Positions 1 to 7,709 of a stretch of DNA of 24,378 bases are shown piece by piece. The stretch comes from Thermohalobaculum sp045106875 (GTDB taxonomy: Bacteria; Pseudomonadota; Alphaproteobacteria; Rhodobacterales; Rhodobacteraceae): NCBI GenBank assembly GCA_045106875.1, contig JBGCFK010000240.1, forward strand, positions 1-24,378. The letters run 5' to 3'. Position numbers and translations under genes: made by a program. The notes beneath the pieces were generated by a model. The model had not been told where the DNA came from. It was given only the letters and a program-made list of their open reading frames with translations, and did not search any database. The stretch's first letter is position 1. The number at the start of each line of letters is the position of its first letter.

Positions 1-250
1 GCAGCAAAGCCGCCGAGATCACACCGCCCAGCGAGTGACCCACCAGATGGAGCGGACGATCCCGGCGCGCCAACTGGTTGCCAACATGCCGCACGGATTG
101 CACAAGCCGCGCCCGCGTCGAGGGATAGCCCACGCGAATGCATTTGAAACCCGCGCGCCCCAAGCGCCAGGATAGCGGCAGCATGGACATGGACGAGCGC
201 CCCAGCCCGTGCACCAAAACCACGGTCGGCGAATTCAGGTTCTCTGACAT
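1..250 (-). CDS. alpha/beta hydrolase, N-terminal part (runs off the window)
   Basis: Reading the minus strand from the ATG at 250-248 gives an open frame that continues past the left edge, so only about 83 N-terminal residues are visible. It starts MSENLNSPTVVLVHGLGRSS. The 'VLVHGLGRSS' stretch is the oxyanion-hole HG motif of alpha/beta hydrolases. Further on, 'LVGHSLGG' is the nucleophile elbow with its catalytic serine. The acid and histidine of the triad would lie outside the window. The HG and GHSLGG pair fits the lipase or PGAP1-like group of esterases, but the substrate cannot be named. No signal peptide is visible. The gene diverges from azlC with a 55-bp gap. The family assignment is firm, the function is open. 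Confidence 0.8.
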   Translation of the reverse strand, partial: MSENLNSPTVVLVHGLGRSSMSMLPLSWRLGRAGFKCIRVGYPSTRARLVQSVRHVGNQLARRDRPLHLVGHSLGGVISAALL

Positions 251-305
251 ACCCCATCACATCTTGTTGCTGGTGCCTTTGGTCAACCCCGGATATCACG
301 CGGTC

Positions 306-1019
306 ATGAATGGTCCGAAGACTAATCCATCCCGCACACGCCGTGCTTTCTGGCAAGGATTTGTCGCGACAATGCCGCTTCAACTGGCAACTTTGCCGTT
401 TGGTCTGATCTTCGGGGTTGTTGCGATCGAGACGGGTCTGGATCCCGGTCAGATCTTTGCCATCACGGTCATTGTAGTGGCGGGCGCATCTTCGCTGGTG
501 GCGATGGAACTGATCCAGGATCAGGTGCCTGCGCTGCTTGTGATCCTGACCAGCGCACTGGTGAACCTGCGCATGGCCATGTACTCGGCGGCGCTGGTGC
601 CACACTGGACAGGTGCAGGGTGGAAGCCACGCCTCGCGGCTGGGTATTTCCTGAACGACCAGACCTATGCGATCTCGGTCCGGGCCTACGAGGCCGGGCA
701 GATGCCGGACCTGCGCGAACGGGTGGCCTATTTCTTTGGCTCCGGGTGCTGTTGCATCCCCGTCTGGACGGCGACCGTCTATCTGGGCGTACTGCTTGGA
801 CAGCAGGTGCCCCAGAGCTGGGGTCTGGAGATGGCAGCCCCGGCGTTGTTCCTGGCGATTGCAGCCCCGATGGTCCGTACACCGGCACATGGGGCCGCTT
901 TTGTTGTCTCCATGGGGGTCATGGCGTTTCTGCCGGGTCTGCCGCAGGGCCTCGATATTGTGGTCGCCAGCATGGCCGGGATCGCAGCAGGCATGACCGT
1001 GGCAAGGTTCAGCGCATGA
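306..1019 (+). CDS. azlC: AzlC family branched-chain amino acid exporter, large subunit
   Basis: The 237-residue integral membrane protein has the usual AzlC length. It shows the family's conserved 'ALVNLRMAMYSA' segment at about residues 84-95 and several long hydrophobic stretches between residues 20 and 230. AzlC works with the small membrane protein AzlD, encoded immediately downstream, to export branched-chain amino acids and related compounds across the inner membrane (known for the family; substrate inferred here). The ATG at 306 is chosen because the frame upstream of it overlaps the divergent hydrolase gene and has no AzlC character. The ribosome binding site is weak. The stop overlaps the azlD start as ATGA, which indicates translational coupling. 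Three consecutive cysteines at 148-150 are unusual. Confidence 0.9.
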   Translation: MNGPKTNPSRTRRAFWQGFVATMPLQLATLPFGLIFGVVAIETGLDPGQIFAITVIVVAGASSLVAMELIQDQVPALLVILTSALVNLRMAMYSAALVPHWTGAGWKPRLAAGYFLNDQTYAISVRAYEAGQMPDLRERVAYFFGSGCCCIPVWTATVYLGVLLGQQVPQSWGLEMAAPALFLAIAAPMVRTPAHGAAFVVSMGVMAFLPGLPQGLDIVVASMAGIAAGMTVARFSA

Positions 1020-1336
1020 GCGACGTCGAGATCTGGGCGATCATCGCAGGGCTTGCCGGGGTGACGTTCCTGATCCGGTGGTCGTTCCTTGGTCTGCTGG
1101 GCGGACAGATGCTGCCGGGCTGGGCGCGGATGGCTCTGGGGTTTGTGCCGGTCACGGTGCTGCCTGCGTTGGTGGCGCCGGTGGTTCTGTTCTCGCCGGA
1201 AGCCGGCTGGGCAAGCCTGCCTGTCATGGCTGGCGCTGCCGCCACGGTTGCTGTTGGCATGCTGACCCGGCATCTGTTTGGCGCGTTCGGGACCGGCGTG
1301 CTGGTCTATCACATGGCGGTGGCAGCAGGTCTCTGA
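1016..1336 (+). CDS. azlD: AzlD family branched-chain amino acid exporter, small subunit
   Basis: A 106-residue, very hydrophobic protein starts MSDVEIWAIIAGLAGVTFLI. It has about four predicted membrane-spanning stretches, the size and character of AzlD. The short 'TFLIRWSFL' segment after the first helix resembles the 'T...R' region common in AzlD proteins. It is the partner of AzlC in a two-component amino acid exporter. Its ATG lies inside the azlC stop region (ATGA overlap at 1016-1019), so the two are almost certainly co-translated. Position next to azlC carries much of the assignment, because AzlD sequences are poorly conserved. Confidence 0.87.
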   Translation: MSDVEIWAIIAGLAGVTFLIRWSFLGLLGGQMLPGWARMALGFVPVTVLPALVAPVVLFSPEAGWASLPVMAGAAATVAVGMLTRHLFGAFGTGVLVYHMAVAAGL

Positions 1337-1380
1337 ACCCGTCGCAGATCCCGAAGGTCATCCCGAGCGTGCCGGCCGAG

Positions 1381-1410
1381 TTGACATTCACGCGAATTTA
1401 CTACCGAAAT
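1381..1410 (+). promoter_or_regulatory. candidate promoter for the di-haem cytochrome gene
   Basis: The 124-bp gap between azlD and the cytochrome gene contains a perfect -35 hexamer, TTGACA, at 1381-1386. The best -10 match at normal spacing is weak: CGAAAT at 1405-1410 after 18 bp. No terminator hairpin with a T-run is visible after azlD, so read-through is also possible. Confidence 0.35.
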
Positions 1411-1460
1411 GCCACCGGGAGTTGTGCTTGGCGCAGACGCCCTCTCTCGGAGCCTCAACC

Positions 1461-2972
1461 ATGTCCCTTGCTTTTCGTGCCTGCCTTGCCGCCGTGTTTC
1501 TGTCCTCGACAAGCGCTGCCTTGGCGGAAGAACCTGCCCCGACAGATCAGTCTGAGCTGAATGTTCTGGTCGCGGAAGACCCGAAGGCCGCCTTCCTGCA
1601 AGCATTCGCGGCTGGGGGTGAGCTGACGGAAGCGCTGTTCACTTCCACGCGCGGTGTTGGTGCCAAAGTCACGGGAAGCCAGCGTTTTACCAAGATACCG
1701 CGGGCAGATCTGGCGGACGATGGTGAGTGGGCTGCGCACGTCCCGCCCCGTCAAAGTGGCCCGCAGGCACAGGCCTGTATCACATGCCACGCCGCGCCCT
1801 ACGCGAGCGGGGCAGGTGGGCTTGCGCTGAATGTTGCCATGGATCCGCTTCTGACTGCTGATCCGGCGATGTATCTTGAACGCAATACGCTGCACCTGTT
1901 CGCGCTCGGTGCCGTCCAGCGCATTGCCGAGGAAATGACGGCGGAGTTGCAGGGCAAGGCTGATCTGCTGGGACGCCGGGCTTGCCAGACGGGCACGCCA
2001 ATAGGTGGCAGGCTTGGTTCAAAAGGTGTGGATTTCGGAATCCTGTTGGTCGAGCCTCGTGACAAGCCCGGCGGGTGCGAGCCTGTCTGGGATACCAGCG
2101 GTGTCGAGGGCGTTGACGAGGATCTCGTCGTTCGGATGTTTGGCTGGAAGGGCACACACGCCACAATCCGTGCCTTCTCCCGCAGGGCTGCGCACAACCA
2201 GATGGGCATGCAGGCGGTCGAGCTGGTCGGCAACCGGGACGGCGACGGCGACGGCGTCACTGCAGAATTGAGCGTCGGCGATCTGACAGCGATCTCGGTC
2301 TACATCGCGGGGCTTGAACGCCCGACCTCGAAGCTGGAGCTGGATGATCACGGGATCATGGATCTCGGACCTGACGAACGGGCCAAGATCGAGACTGGTC
2401 GTGCGGTTTTTGACGAGATCGGGTGCGCGACCTGCCACAAGCCAAGCATGGTCCTGAACAACCCGGTTTTCTCCGAGCCAAGTGCCACGTCGGGCTTCCG
2501 TGACGAAGAGTTTCCGAGCGGGGAGAAGCCTGCCGCGCTGGGTCTTGCCACGGCCACCTCCATCAGTTTTGACCTGACGGCGGACACGCCCAACAACCAT
2601 GTCAAAACCTCATCGGGCAAGGCGTTGAACCTTGGCGCATTCATGCGCGATACAGAGGGGCGTGCCATCGTCGAGTGGTTCTCGGACTTCCGTCGGCATG
2701 ACATGGGGCCTGCTCTGGCGGATCCGGTAGATGCCCATGGCTTTGGCGCCTCGGTCTGGCCGACCCGTTCGCTGGCTGGTGTTGGGTCGACCGGGCCGTG
2801 GTTGCACAATGGGCACGCCACCAGCCTGGACGCGGCGATCCGCGCCCATGGCGGAGAGGCAGCCTCGGTGACCCGGGCTTATCTGGGAAAGCCCGAGGCC
2901 GCGCGCGCCGCGCTGATTGCGTTTCTCGAGAACCTGATCATCATCGATCTCGATCCTGAAGCCGCGCATTGA
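1461..2972 (+). CDS. secreted di-haem cytochrome c, peroxidase/MauG-like oxidoreductase
   Basis: The 503-residue protein has a Sec signal peptide (about residues 1-22, ending 'SAALA'). It carries two c-type haem sites, CITCH at 106-110 and CATCH at 322-326, so it acts in the periplasm after haem attachment. The 'RRHDMG' segment at 411-416 offers a methionine that could be an axial haem ligand. 'PWLHNGHATSLDAAIRAHGG' at 447-466 is typical of the cytochrome c peroxidase/MauG and di-haem oxidoreductase superfamily. A 'GDGDGDG' stretch near 260-265 looks like a calcium-binding loop. The ATG at 1461 is chosen because it begins the signal peptide; the frame upstream overlaps azlD. The natural substrate is unknown. 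No imelysin or methylamine dehydrogenase gene, frequent partners of such proteins, is nearby. The gene converges on the muramidase gene with 9 bp between stops. Confidence 0.85.
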   Translation: MSLAFRACLAAVFLSSTSAALAEEPAPTDQSELNVLVAEDPKAAFLQAFAAGGELTEALFTSTRGVGAKVTGSQRFTKIPRADLADDGEWAAHVPPRQSGPQAQACITCHAAPYASGAGGLALNVAMDPLLTADPAMYLERNTLHLFALGAVQRIAEEMTAELQGKADLLGRRACQTGTPIGGRLGSKGVDFGILLVEPRDKPGGCEPVWDTSGVEGVDEDLVVRMFGWKGTHATIRAFSRRAAHNQMGMQAVELVGNRDGDGDGVTAELSVGDLTAISVYIAGLERPTSKLELDDHGIMDLGPDERAKIETGRAVFDEIGCATCHKPSMVLNNPVFSEPSATSGFRDEEFPSGEKPAALGLATATSISFDLTADTPNNHVKTSSGKALNLGAFMRDTEGRAIVEWFSDFRRHDMGPALADPVDAHGFGASVWPTRSLAGVGSTGPWLHNGHATSLDAAIRAHGGEAASVTRAYLGKPEAARAALIAFLENLIIIDLDPEAAH

Positions 2973-2981
2973 AGCGCTGCT

Positions 2982-3815
2982 TTAGACGAATTCGCTGACG
3001 TCGCGCCCTGCCAGTGTCTCGATCAGGCCCCAGGTTTGGGGGCCTATGATGCCATCGACAACCTGATCGTTGTCGCGCTGGAACTCCATGACCATACGCC
3101 GGGTCGCAGGGCCAAAATCGCCGTCGAGGTGCAGGTGGTAGCCAAGCGCACGCAGCGCGTTCTGCAACACCATGACCTCGTCGCCCTTGGCCCCGATCCG
3201 CAGAACCGTGTCATCTGGCGCGACTGTCTTCGAGCCGCCATGTTTGGCATAGGCCCTGGCCATGAGTTCGGAGTATTTGTCGACCTGGCCGGGGCCGTTA
3301 TAGCGCCGTGCAAAGCCGCGCCAGTCATGCCGGGCAAGCTCGTCCATGAGGCCGGCCTTCTCGACGAAACGCACCATGACACGGACCTGACCGGCAACGC
3401 TGGACATCGCCTCCTCGGCAAGTGCCTTGGCGCTGCCGTAACCCAGCCATTCCGCATTCTCGCCCAGCACCTGACCAATGCCCCAGGAACAGGCCGCATA
3501 GGCAGCATCCTCATGGATCTCCTTGGCACGCTCCAACTGCGAATAGCGCGCGGGCTGGCCCTTTTTGTACGGAAGGTCGCCCCACCGTTTGCGGGCGAGA
3601 TTGCGCTTGACCGCCTCGGCCCGCAATTCGGGCGGCAGGCAGCGGTAGAAGACGTGATACTCGAACAGGATCAGTGGCAGACGCTTGTCATTGACGGTGG
3701 TGTAGGCCCTGCCACCGCTTTCGACTTCGGTCACAGCGATCAGCGCTTCAGGCTCGATCCCCTTTTCTTCGGCCACAGTTCTGATCTGTGCAATCACCTC
3801 TGCATCGAATGCCAT
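2982..3815 (-). CDS. N-acetylmuramidase with C-terminal peptidoglycan-binding domain
   Basis: The 277-residue protein has an N-terminal N-acetylmuramidase domain (DUF3380 type, about residues 5-195). It contains 'VTEVESGG' at 28-35, where Glu32 is the likely catalytic acid, and 'LILFEYHVFYR' just after. A peptidoglycan_binding_1 repeat follows at about 202-268 ('GDEVMVLQNALRALGY', 'DGDFGPATRRMVMEFQ'). The expected reaction is hydrolysis of the MurNAc-GlcNAc bond in the cell wall. This architecture is common in phage endolysins and in bacterial copies without a phage. No signal peptide is visible. The ATG at 3815 has an AAAGGA about 8 bases upstream and starts directly at the domain. An ATG at 3836 with AGGTGG upstream is an alternative. 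A start at 3908 is unlikely because the mscL terminator lies inside that extension. Confidence 0.88.
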   Translation of the reverse strand: MAFDAEVIAQIRTVAEEKGIEPEALIAVTEVESGGRAYTTVNDKRLPLILFEYHVFYRCLPPELRAEAVKRNLARKRWGDLPYKKGQPARYSQLERAKEIHEDAAYAACSWGIGQVLGENAEWLGYGSAKALAEEAMSSVAGQVRVMVRFVEKAGLMDELARHDWRGFARRYNGPGQVDKYSELMARAYAKHGGSKTVAPDDTVLRIGAKGDEVMVLQNALRALGYHLHLDGDFGPATRRMVMEFQRDNDQVVDGIIGPQTWGLIETLAGRDVSEFV

Positions 3816-3854
3816 GTCCCAATTCCTTTCGGTCATCAGCCCCACCTGCGTCCC

Positions 3855-3896
3855 GAAAATGCGAAACGCCGCCCCGGCATTGTACCGGAGCGGCGT
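3855..3896 (-). terminator. Rho-independent terminator of mscL
   Basis: A 12-bp stem is formed by 3866-3877 and 3885-3896 with one mismatch and a 7-base loop. Read on the minus strand, the stem is followed by TTTCGCATTTT. It lies 54 bp past the mscL stop and just upstream of the muramidase start, so it separates the two same-strand genes. Confidence 0.75.
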
Positions 3897-3950
3897 GGAT
3901 GTTGACAACTTTTAGTAGAGCGCGCGCTTGGACGCTCCCGCGGGCAACTG

Positions 3951-4373
3951 TCAGGCGTTGCCTTTTGCCAGCAGATCGCGGATCTCGCCCAGCAGCTTTT
4001 CTTCGCCTGTGGGCTCGGGATCTGGCGTCGGAGCTTCTTCCTCGGCCTTCTTCAAGCTGTTCACGCCCTTGATGATCAGGAACAGTACCCAGGCTACGAT
4101 CAGGAACGCAATCAGAGCATTGATGAAGTTACCATACGTGATCACTGCCAGGCCATCTTCCTTGGCCTTTGCGGCGGACATCACGTCCTGACCAGACAGG
4201 TTGATGAACAGATTCGAGAAATCGACCCCACCCGTGAACAGGCCGATGATCGGGTTGATGATGTCGTTGACGAAGCTTGTGACGATGCTGGTGAAAGCTG
4301 CACCGATGACGATACCAACACCCATGTCGACGACATTGCCTTTGATGGCAAATTCTTTGAATTCCTTGAGCAC
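3951..4373 (-). CDS. mscL: large-conductance mechanosensitive channel MscL
   Basis: The 140-residue protein matches MscL in length and sequence. It has an N-terminal amphipathic segment (MLKEFKEFAIKGNVVDMGVG), then TM1 at about 15-43 with the glycine-rich pore helix 'GVGIVIGAAFTSIVTSFV'. A periplasmic loop and TM2 at about 77-100 ('ALIAFLIVAWVLFLIIKGVN') follow. The C-terminal acidic bundle ends 'EEKLLGEIRDLL'. It forms an inner-membrane pentamer that opens under membrane tension and releases solutes on hypo-osmotic shock. The start codon is GTG at 4373, supported by a strong GGAGGAG about 5 bases upstream and by the conserved N-terminus. It is transcribed away from pheT with 231 bp between and ends at its own terminator. 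Confidence 0.97.
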   Translation of the reverse strand: MLKEFKEFAIKGNVVDMGVGIVIGAAFTSIVTSFVNDIINPIIGLFTGGVDFSNLFINLSGQDVMSAAKAKEDGLAVITYGNFINALIAFLIVAWVLFLIIKGVNSLKKAEEEAPTPDPEPTGEEKLLGEIRDLLAKGNA

Positions 4374-4468
4374 GTGTTCTCCTCCGTTTGAAGCACCCCG
4401 GGGAGCGGTTAACGAAAATTGTTACTAAATGCAAAATACTTCACAGCCGTGATCTTCTGGCAATATTC

Positions 4469-4500
4469 ACGGGGTTGTCCCGCGGCGGGATATGCCCCGT
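4469..4500 (-). other. nested inverted repeat between pheT and mscL
   Basis: ACGGGG (4469-4474) pairs with CCCCGT (4495-4500), and inside it TCCCG (4478-4482) pairs with CGGGA (4486-4490). This gives 11 base pairs with a small 3x4 internal loop and a 3-base end loop. It sits 105 bp past the pheT stop. No T-run follows on the minus strand, so it is not a standard intrinsic terminator. It could stabilise the pheT mRNA 3' end or mark the mscL leader. Nothing else is evident in this 231-bp gap. Confidence 0.4.
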
Positions 4501-4604
4501 TCCGCCCAAGTATAGTGCGCGAATGTGTGCTGCGCTTTGCGTCAACGCCATGTCACGCGGCTTGCCGCAGTTCCTGTTTTGGCCAGTGCTCTGGTCAGAG
4601 AGGT

Positions 4605-7037
4605 TCAGCCACGCAGGCTCGCGCCTGTGGCCTTGCTGACTGCACTCACGATCTTGGCACCTACGGCTTCAATCTGTTCATCCGTCAGCGTCTCGACCTT
4701 GGGTTGGAGCCTGACCGAGATGGCGATGGATTTCTTGCCCTCGCCAAGCTGCTCGACGGCTTTCTTCCCTTCGAAAAGGTCGAAGACCGAGACGCCTGCG
4801 ATCAGCGCCTTGTCCGCGCCTGCCGCGGCACGGGAAATGGCAGCAGTCTCGACATCCGCGTCGACAACAAATGCAAAGTCACGGTCCACGGATTGCAGAG
4901 CATTCAGCGTAAGTGCAGGTCGCGCCGTGCCCTTCCGCTTGGCGGGGGGCAGAGCCTCAAGGTAGATCTCGACACCCATCACAGGGCCGCGCAGGTCCAT
5001 GGCCTGCACGACCTTTGGGTGAAGCTCTCCAAATGCAGCCAGAGGGTTCTTCGGCCCGAGTTTCAGCAGCGCTGATCGGCCCGGATGGAACCAACACGGC
5101 GCCTCACGGGCGACCATCAAGCGATCAACAGGTGCGCCGAGCGCGGCCAGGACCGCCTCGGCATCCGCTTTCGCGTCCATCATGTCCGCTGGCCGACGGG
5201 TGCCGGCCCAATGGCGTGCACCACTGGCACCGACCCGCACCGCGCAAGCCAATGCGGCCTGTTCGCCCGGCTCTGGCCCGTTGTATCCAGCACCGATCTC
5301 GAAGAGCCCGAAATCCGTTGTCCCAAGCGCCTGATTCTTTGCTGCGGCCGCCAGTAGACCTGGCAGGGCCGAGGGACGCATATGGGACATCTCGGACGAG
5401 ATTGGATTGTCCAGACGCATTTCCGGCCCGCCACCACCGAACAGAACGGCATGCTCTTCAGCGATGAAGGAATAGGTGACACATTCGTTGAGCCCCAGAG
5501 CGGCAAGCGTTCGCCGCGCGTCCCGCTCCCGTGTCTGAAGCGGCGTCAGCGTCTTGCGCCCGACGCCCGAGGGACGGGGCAGGGGTTGTGAGACGAGCTT
5601 GGTCAGCGAGGCCACGCGGGCGATTTCTTCGACCAGATCCGCCTCGCCATGCACATCCGGGCGCCAGGACGGAACCCAGACCTCCAGCGTATCGCCGGTG
5701 CCGGTTGCGGAGAAGCCCAGTTCAGCGAGAATCCGCACTTGTTCTTCGCGCGGCACGTCCATGCCAACCAGTTCGGCCGTCCGCGCCACGCGTAACTGAT
5801 AGGACCGGGCGGTGTTCGGAACCTCGCCTGCCGTGATCATCTCGGATGGCTCACCGCCGCAGAGATCCAGGATCATCCTCGTGCCGGCTTCGACACCCGG
5901 TGCACAGCTTTCCGGGTCGATCCCGCGTTCAAAGCGATACCGTGCGTCCGAGTTGATCTTCAGCTTTCGCCCCGTCGATGCCGTCGTGGCCGGGTCCCAA
6001 TAGGCGCTTTCAATGAAGACGTTTACCGTATCCTCCTGACAGCCCGTGGGGGCGCCGCCCATGACGCCCGCGATGGCCTCTGGCCCTTGATCATCCGAGA
6101 TCATGATCATGTCCGGAGTGAAACTGTATTCCTTGTCATCAAGCGCCATAAGCTTCGAGCCGTCCTCGGCCCAATGCACGCGCAAACCGCCACCCTGCAC
6201 CTTGTCCGCATCAAAGACGTGCAGAGGGCGGTTCAGGTCATAGGTCAGAAAATTGGTCACATCGACGAGCTTGGAGATCGGGCGCAAGCCAATGGCACGC
6301 AGGCGCTGTTGCAGCCATGCAGGCGAAGGTCCGTTCTTCACGCCCCTTATCAGTCTGCCGCAGAAGACCGGCGCCTTGGGCAGCACGTCTGCGTCGATGG
6401 TGACCGTCAGAGGGCAGGGGAAGCTGCCTGCGATGGGCGCGACAGCAGGGGTGATCACTTTGCCAAGGCCACGCGCGGCCAGATCCCGGGCGACACCGGC
6501 CACTCCCAACGCATCGGGGCGGTTCGGCGTGATGGCGATTTCGATGACTGGATCATTTGCACCCACATAGTCGATGTAGCGCATGCCCATGGGCGCGTCT
6601 TCGGGCAGATCGATGATGCCGTCATGGTCGTCGGAAAGCTCCAACTCGCGCTCCGAGCACAGCATGCCGTTCGATTCGACACCGCGGATCACGCCGGGCT
6701 TCAGGTCAACACCAGTGCCTGGCACATGCGTGCCGGGCGCCGCGAAGACGCCAACCAGTCCGGTACGTGCGTTGGGCGCGCCGCAGACGACCTGAACTTC
6801 CTCCGAGGGCTGGTCAGGACCATTGGGCCACGCCTCGACCCGACAGAGCCTAAGCCGGTCGGCATCGGGATGCTGCACCGCCTCGATCACGCGGCAGATG
6901 GTGAATGCGCCCAGGCGATCGGCTGGATCTTCGAGCCCTTCAAGCTCCAGACCCAGATCCGTCAACGCATCGCAGATCTCGGGCAGTGTTGCCTCGGTCT
7001 CAAGATGCTCTTTCAGCCAGGAAAGCGTGAATTTCAT
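4605..7037 (-). CDS. pheT: phenylalanine--tRNA ligase beta subunit
   Basis: The 810-residue protein has the normal bacterial PheT length and domain order. It opens MKFTLSWLKEHLETEATLPE. An EMAP-like tRNA-binding OB domain follows at about 40-150 ('ICRVIEAVQHPDADRLRLCR'), then the B3/4 editing domain at about 215-390 and the B5 domain at about 410-480. A catalytic-like core lies in about 490-700 and the ferredoxin-fold anticodon-binding domain forms the C-terminal 95 residues ('LQSVDRDFAFVVDADV'). With PheS it forms the alpha2-beta2 enzyme that charges tRNA-Phe; the beta subunit edits mischarged Tyr. The ATG at 7037 is preceded by AGGGTGAC. Unlike the usual pheST operon, pheS ends 957 bp upstream and an opposite-strand gene lies between them, so pheT probably has its own promoter. 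Confidence 0.97.
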   Translation of the reverse strand: MKFTLSWLKEHLETEATLPEICDALTDLGLELEGLEDPADRLGAFTICRVIEAVQHPDADRLRLCRVEAWPNGPDQPSEEVQVVCGAPNARTGLVGVFAAPGTHVPGTGVDLKPGVIRGVESNGMLCSERELELSDDHDGIIDLPEDAPMGMRYIDYVGANDPVIEIAITPNRPDALGVAGVARDLAARGLGKVITPAVAPIAGSFPCPLTVTIDADVLPKAPVFCGRLIRGVKNGPSPAWLQQRLRAIGLRPISKLVDVTNFLTYDLNRPLHVFDADKVQGGGLRVHWAEDGSKLMALDDKEYSFTPDMIMISDDQGPEAIAGVMGGAPTGCQEDTVNVFIESAYWDPATTASTGRKLKINSDARYRFERGIDPESCAPGVEAGTRMILDLCGGEPSEMITAGEVPNTARSYQLRVARTAELVGMDVPREEQVRILAELGFSATGTGDTLEVWVPSWRPDVHGEADLVEEIARVASLTKLVSQPLPRPSGVGRKTLTPLQTRERDARRTLAALGLNECVTYSFIAEEHAVLFGGGGPEMRLDNPISSEMSHMRPSALPGLLAAAAKNQALGTTDFGLFEIGAGYNGPEPGEQAALACAVRVGASGARHWAGTRRPADMMDAKADAEAVLAALGAPVDRLMVAREAPCWFHPGRSALLKLGPKNPLAAFGELHPKVVQAMDLRGPVMGVEIYLEALPPAKRKGTARPALTLNALQSVDRDFAFVVDADVETAAISRAAAGADKALIAGVSVFDLFEGKKAVEQLGEGKKSIAISVRLQPKVETLTDEQIEAVGAKIVSAVSKATGASLRG

Positions 7038-7223
7038 GGGGTCACCCTGCGCGTCATCGTTGTTTCGGCGGTGCTTAGCGGAAAAGCTCGGCGCCCGGAA
7101 GGGGGCGCGGGCAGGCAGTGCATGCGAATTGTTTCAAGGCTTACGAAAGCGTGAACACGCAGAACGGGAAAATCGGTGTGGGCCTACTATCTGTTTCTCA
7201 GCAAGACTGGTCGGAGGTTTCTG

Positions 7224-7538
7224 ATGAAGACGCTGATTATGGTTCTGGTTGCAGGTGCGCTTACAACGACCATGGCGCAGGCGCAGTCTGATGAGTTCCA
7301 AGGCATCGCTGGCGAGTTGCCTTCGGTCGGGGCGCCAGATCAGGAAGCAGGCAGCCGGACAACAGGCTTTTCATTCCGAATTGACCGTGGTCGCAATCGC
7401 GAGCTTGAGAAGGCCACCGGCGTGATCCCCGCCAGTCAGAGCCAGTTCTACCGCCCAAGCATCCTGACAGGTCAGCGCTCTCGTCGGACTGACGGGACGG
7501 GCATCACGATTTTCAACAAGCTGCTGGATATCGACTGA
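7224..7538 (+). CDS. small secreted protein of unknown function
   Basis: The 104-residue protein has a clear Sec signal peptide (MKTLIMVLVAGALTTTMAQA, with cleavage likely after residue 20). The mature region is about 84 residues, polar, arginine-rich and free of cysteine: 'TTGFSFRIDRGRNRELEKAT', 'SQFYRPSILTGQRSRR' and a C-terminal 'GITIFNKLLDID'. The ATG at 7224 has a GGAGG 6 bases upstream. An upstream in-frame start would precede the signal peptide and is unlikely. The gene is on the opposite strand in the pheS/pheT gap, diverging from pheT, and is followed by two hairpins. I do not recognise the family; a periplasmic or exported role is all that can be inferred. Confidence 0.75.
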   Translation: MKTLIMVLVAGALTTTMAQAQSDEFQGIAGELPSVGAPDQEAGSRTTGFSFRIDRGRNRELEKATGVIPASQSQFYRPSILTGQRSRRTDGTGITIFNKLLDID

Positions 7539-7546
7539 GTTTCCCC

Positions 7547-7626
7547 TGACCAGCGTTCCCCCCTCGTTCGCTGGTCACCCAGACCCCGGCCGCCTCTCCC
7601 CCACCCCGCGGCCGGGGTCGACTTTT
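7547..7626 (+). terminator. two stacked hairpins ending in a T-run
   Basis: The first stem is TGACCAGCG (7547-7555) with CGCTGGTCA (7569-7577), a perfect 9 bp. The second is GACCCCGGCCGC (7582-7593) with GCGGCCGGGGTC (7608-7619), a perfect 12 bp and very GC-rich, followed by GACTTTT to 7626. They begin 9 bp after the stop of the small secreted gene, so they most likely terminate it. Confidence 0.75.
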
Positions 7627-7709
7627 CCAGAACGTAAGTCTTTGGAGTTTGGCGCGTTGGGCCCGGTCAAGTTGGGTCGGCCATCAGTGTGCTGGTTGAT
7701 CGACTTCAC

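Noticed and set aside
3816..3908. N-terminal extension of the muramidase to 3908
   Set aside because: The extension contains the mscL terminator and has no family similarity; the ATG at 3815 has a better placed ribosome site.
4388..5075. Plus-strand open frames covering the pheT 3' end
   Set aside because: They are antisense to the well-supported pheT gene and lack start signals and family resemblance.
7091..7108. GCGCCC-N6-GGGCGC inverted repeat upstream of pheT
   Set aside because: The stem is only 6 bp in a GC-rich stretch, with no T-run directly after it on either strand, so it does not support a terminator or operator call.
7151..7162. GCGTG-AA-CACGC inverted repeat between pheT and the secreted-protein gene
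   Set aside because: Arms of five bases are expected by chance at this GC content and no promoter is aligned with it.
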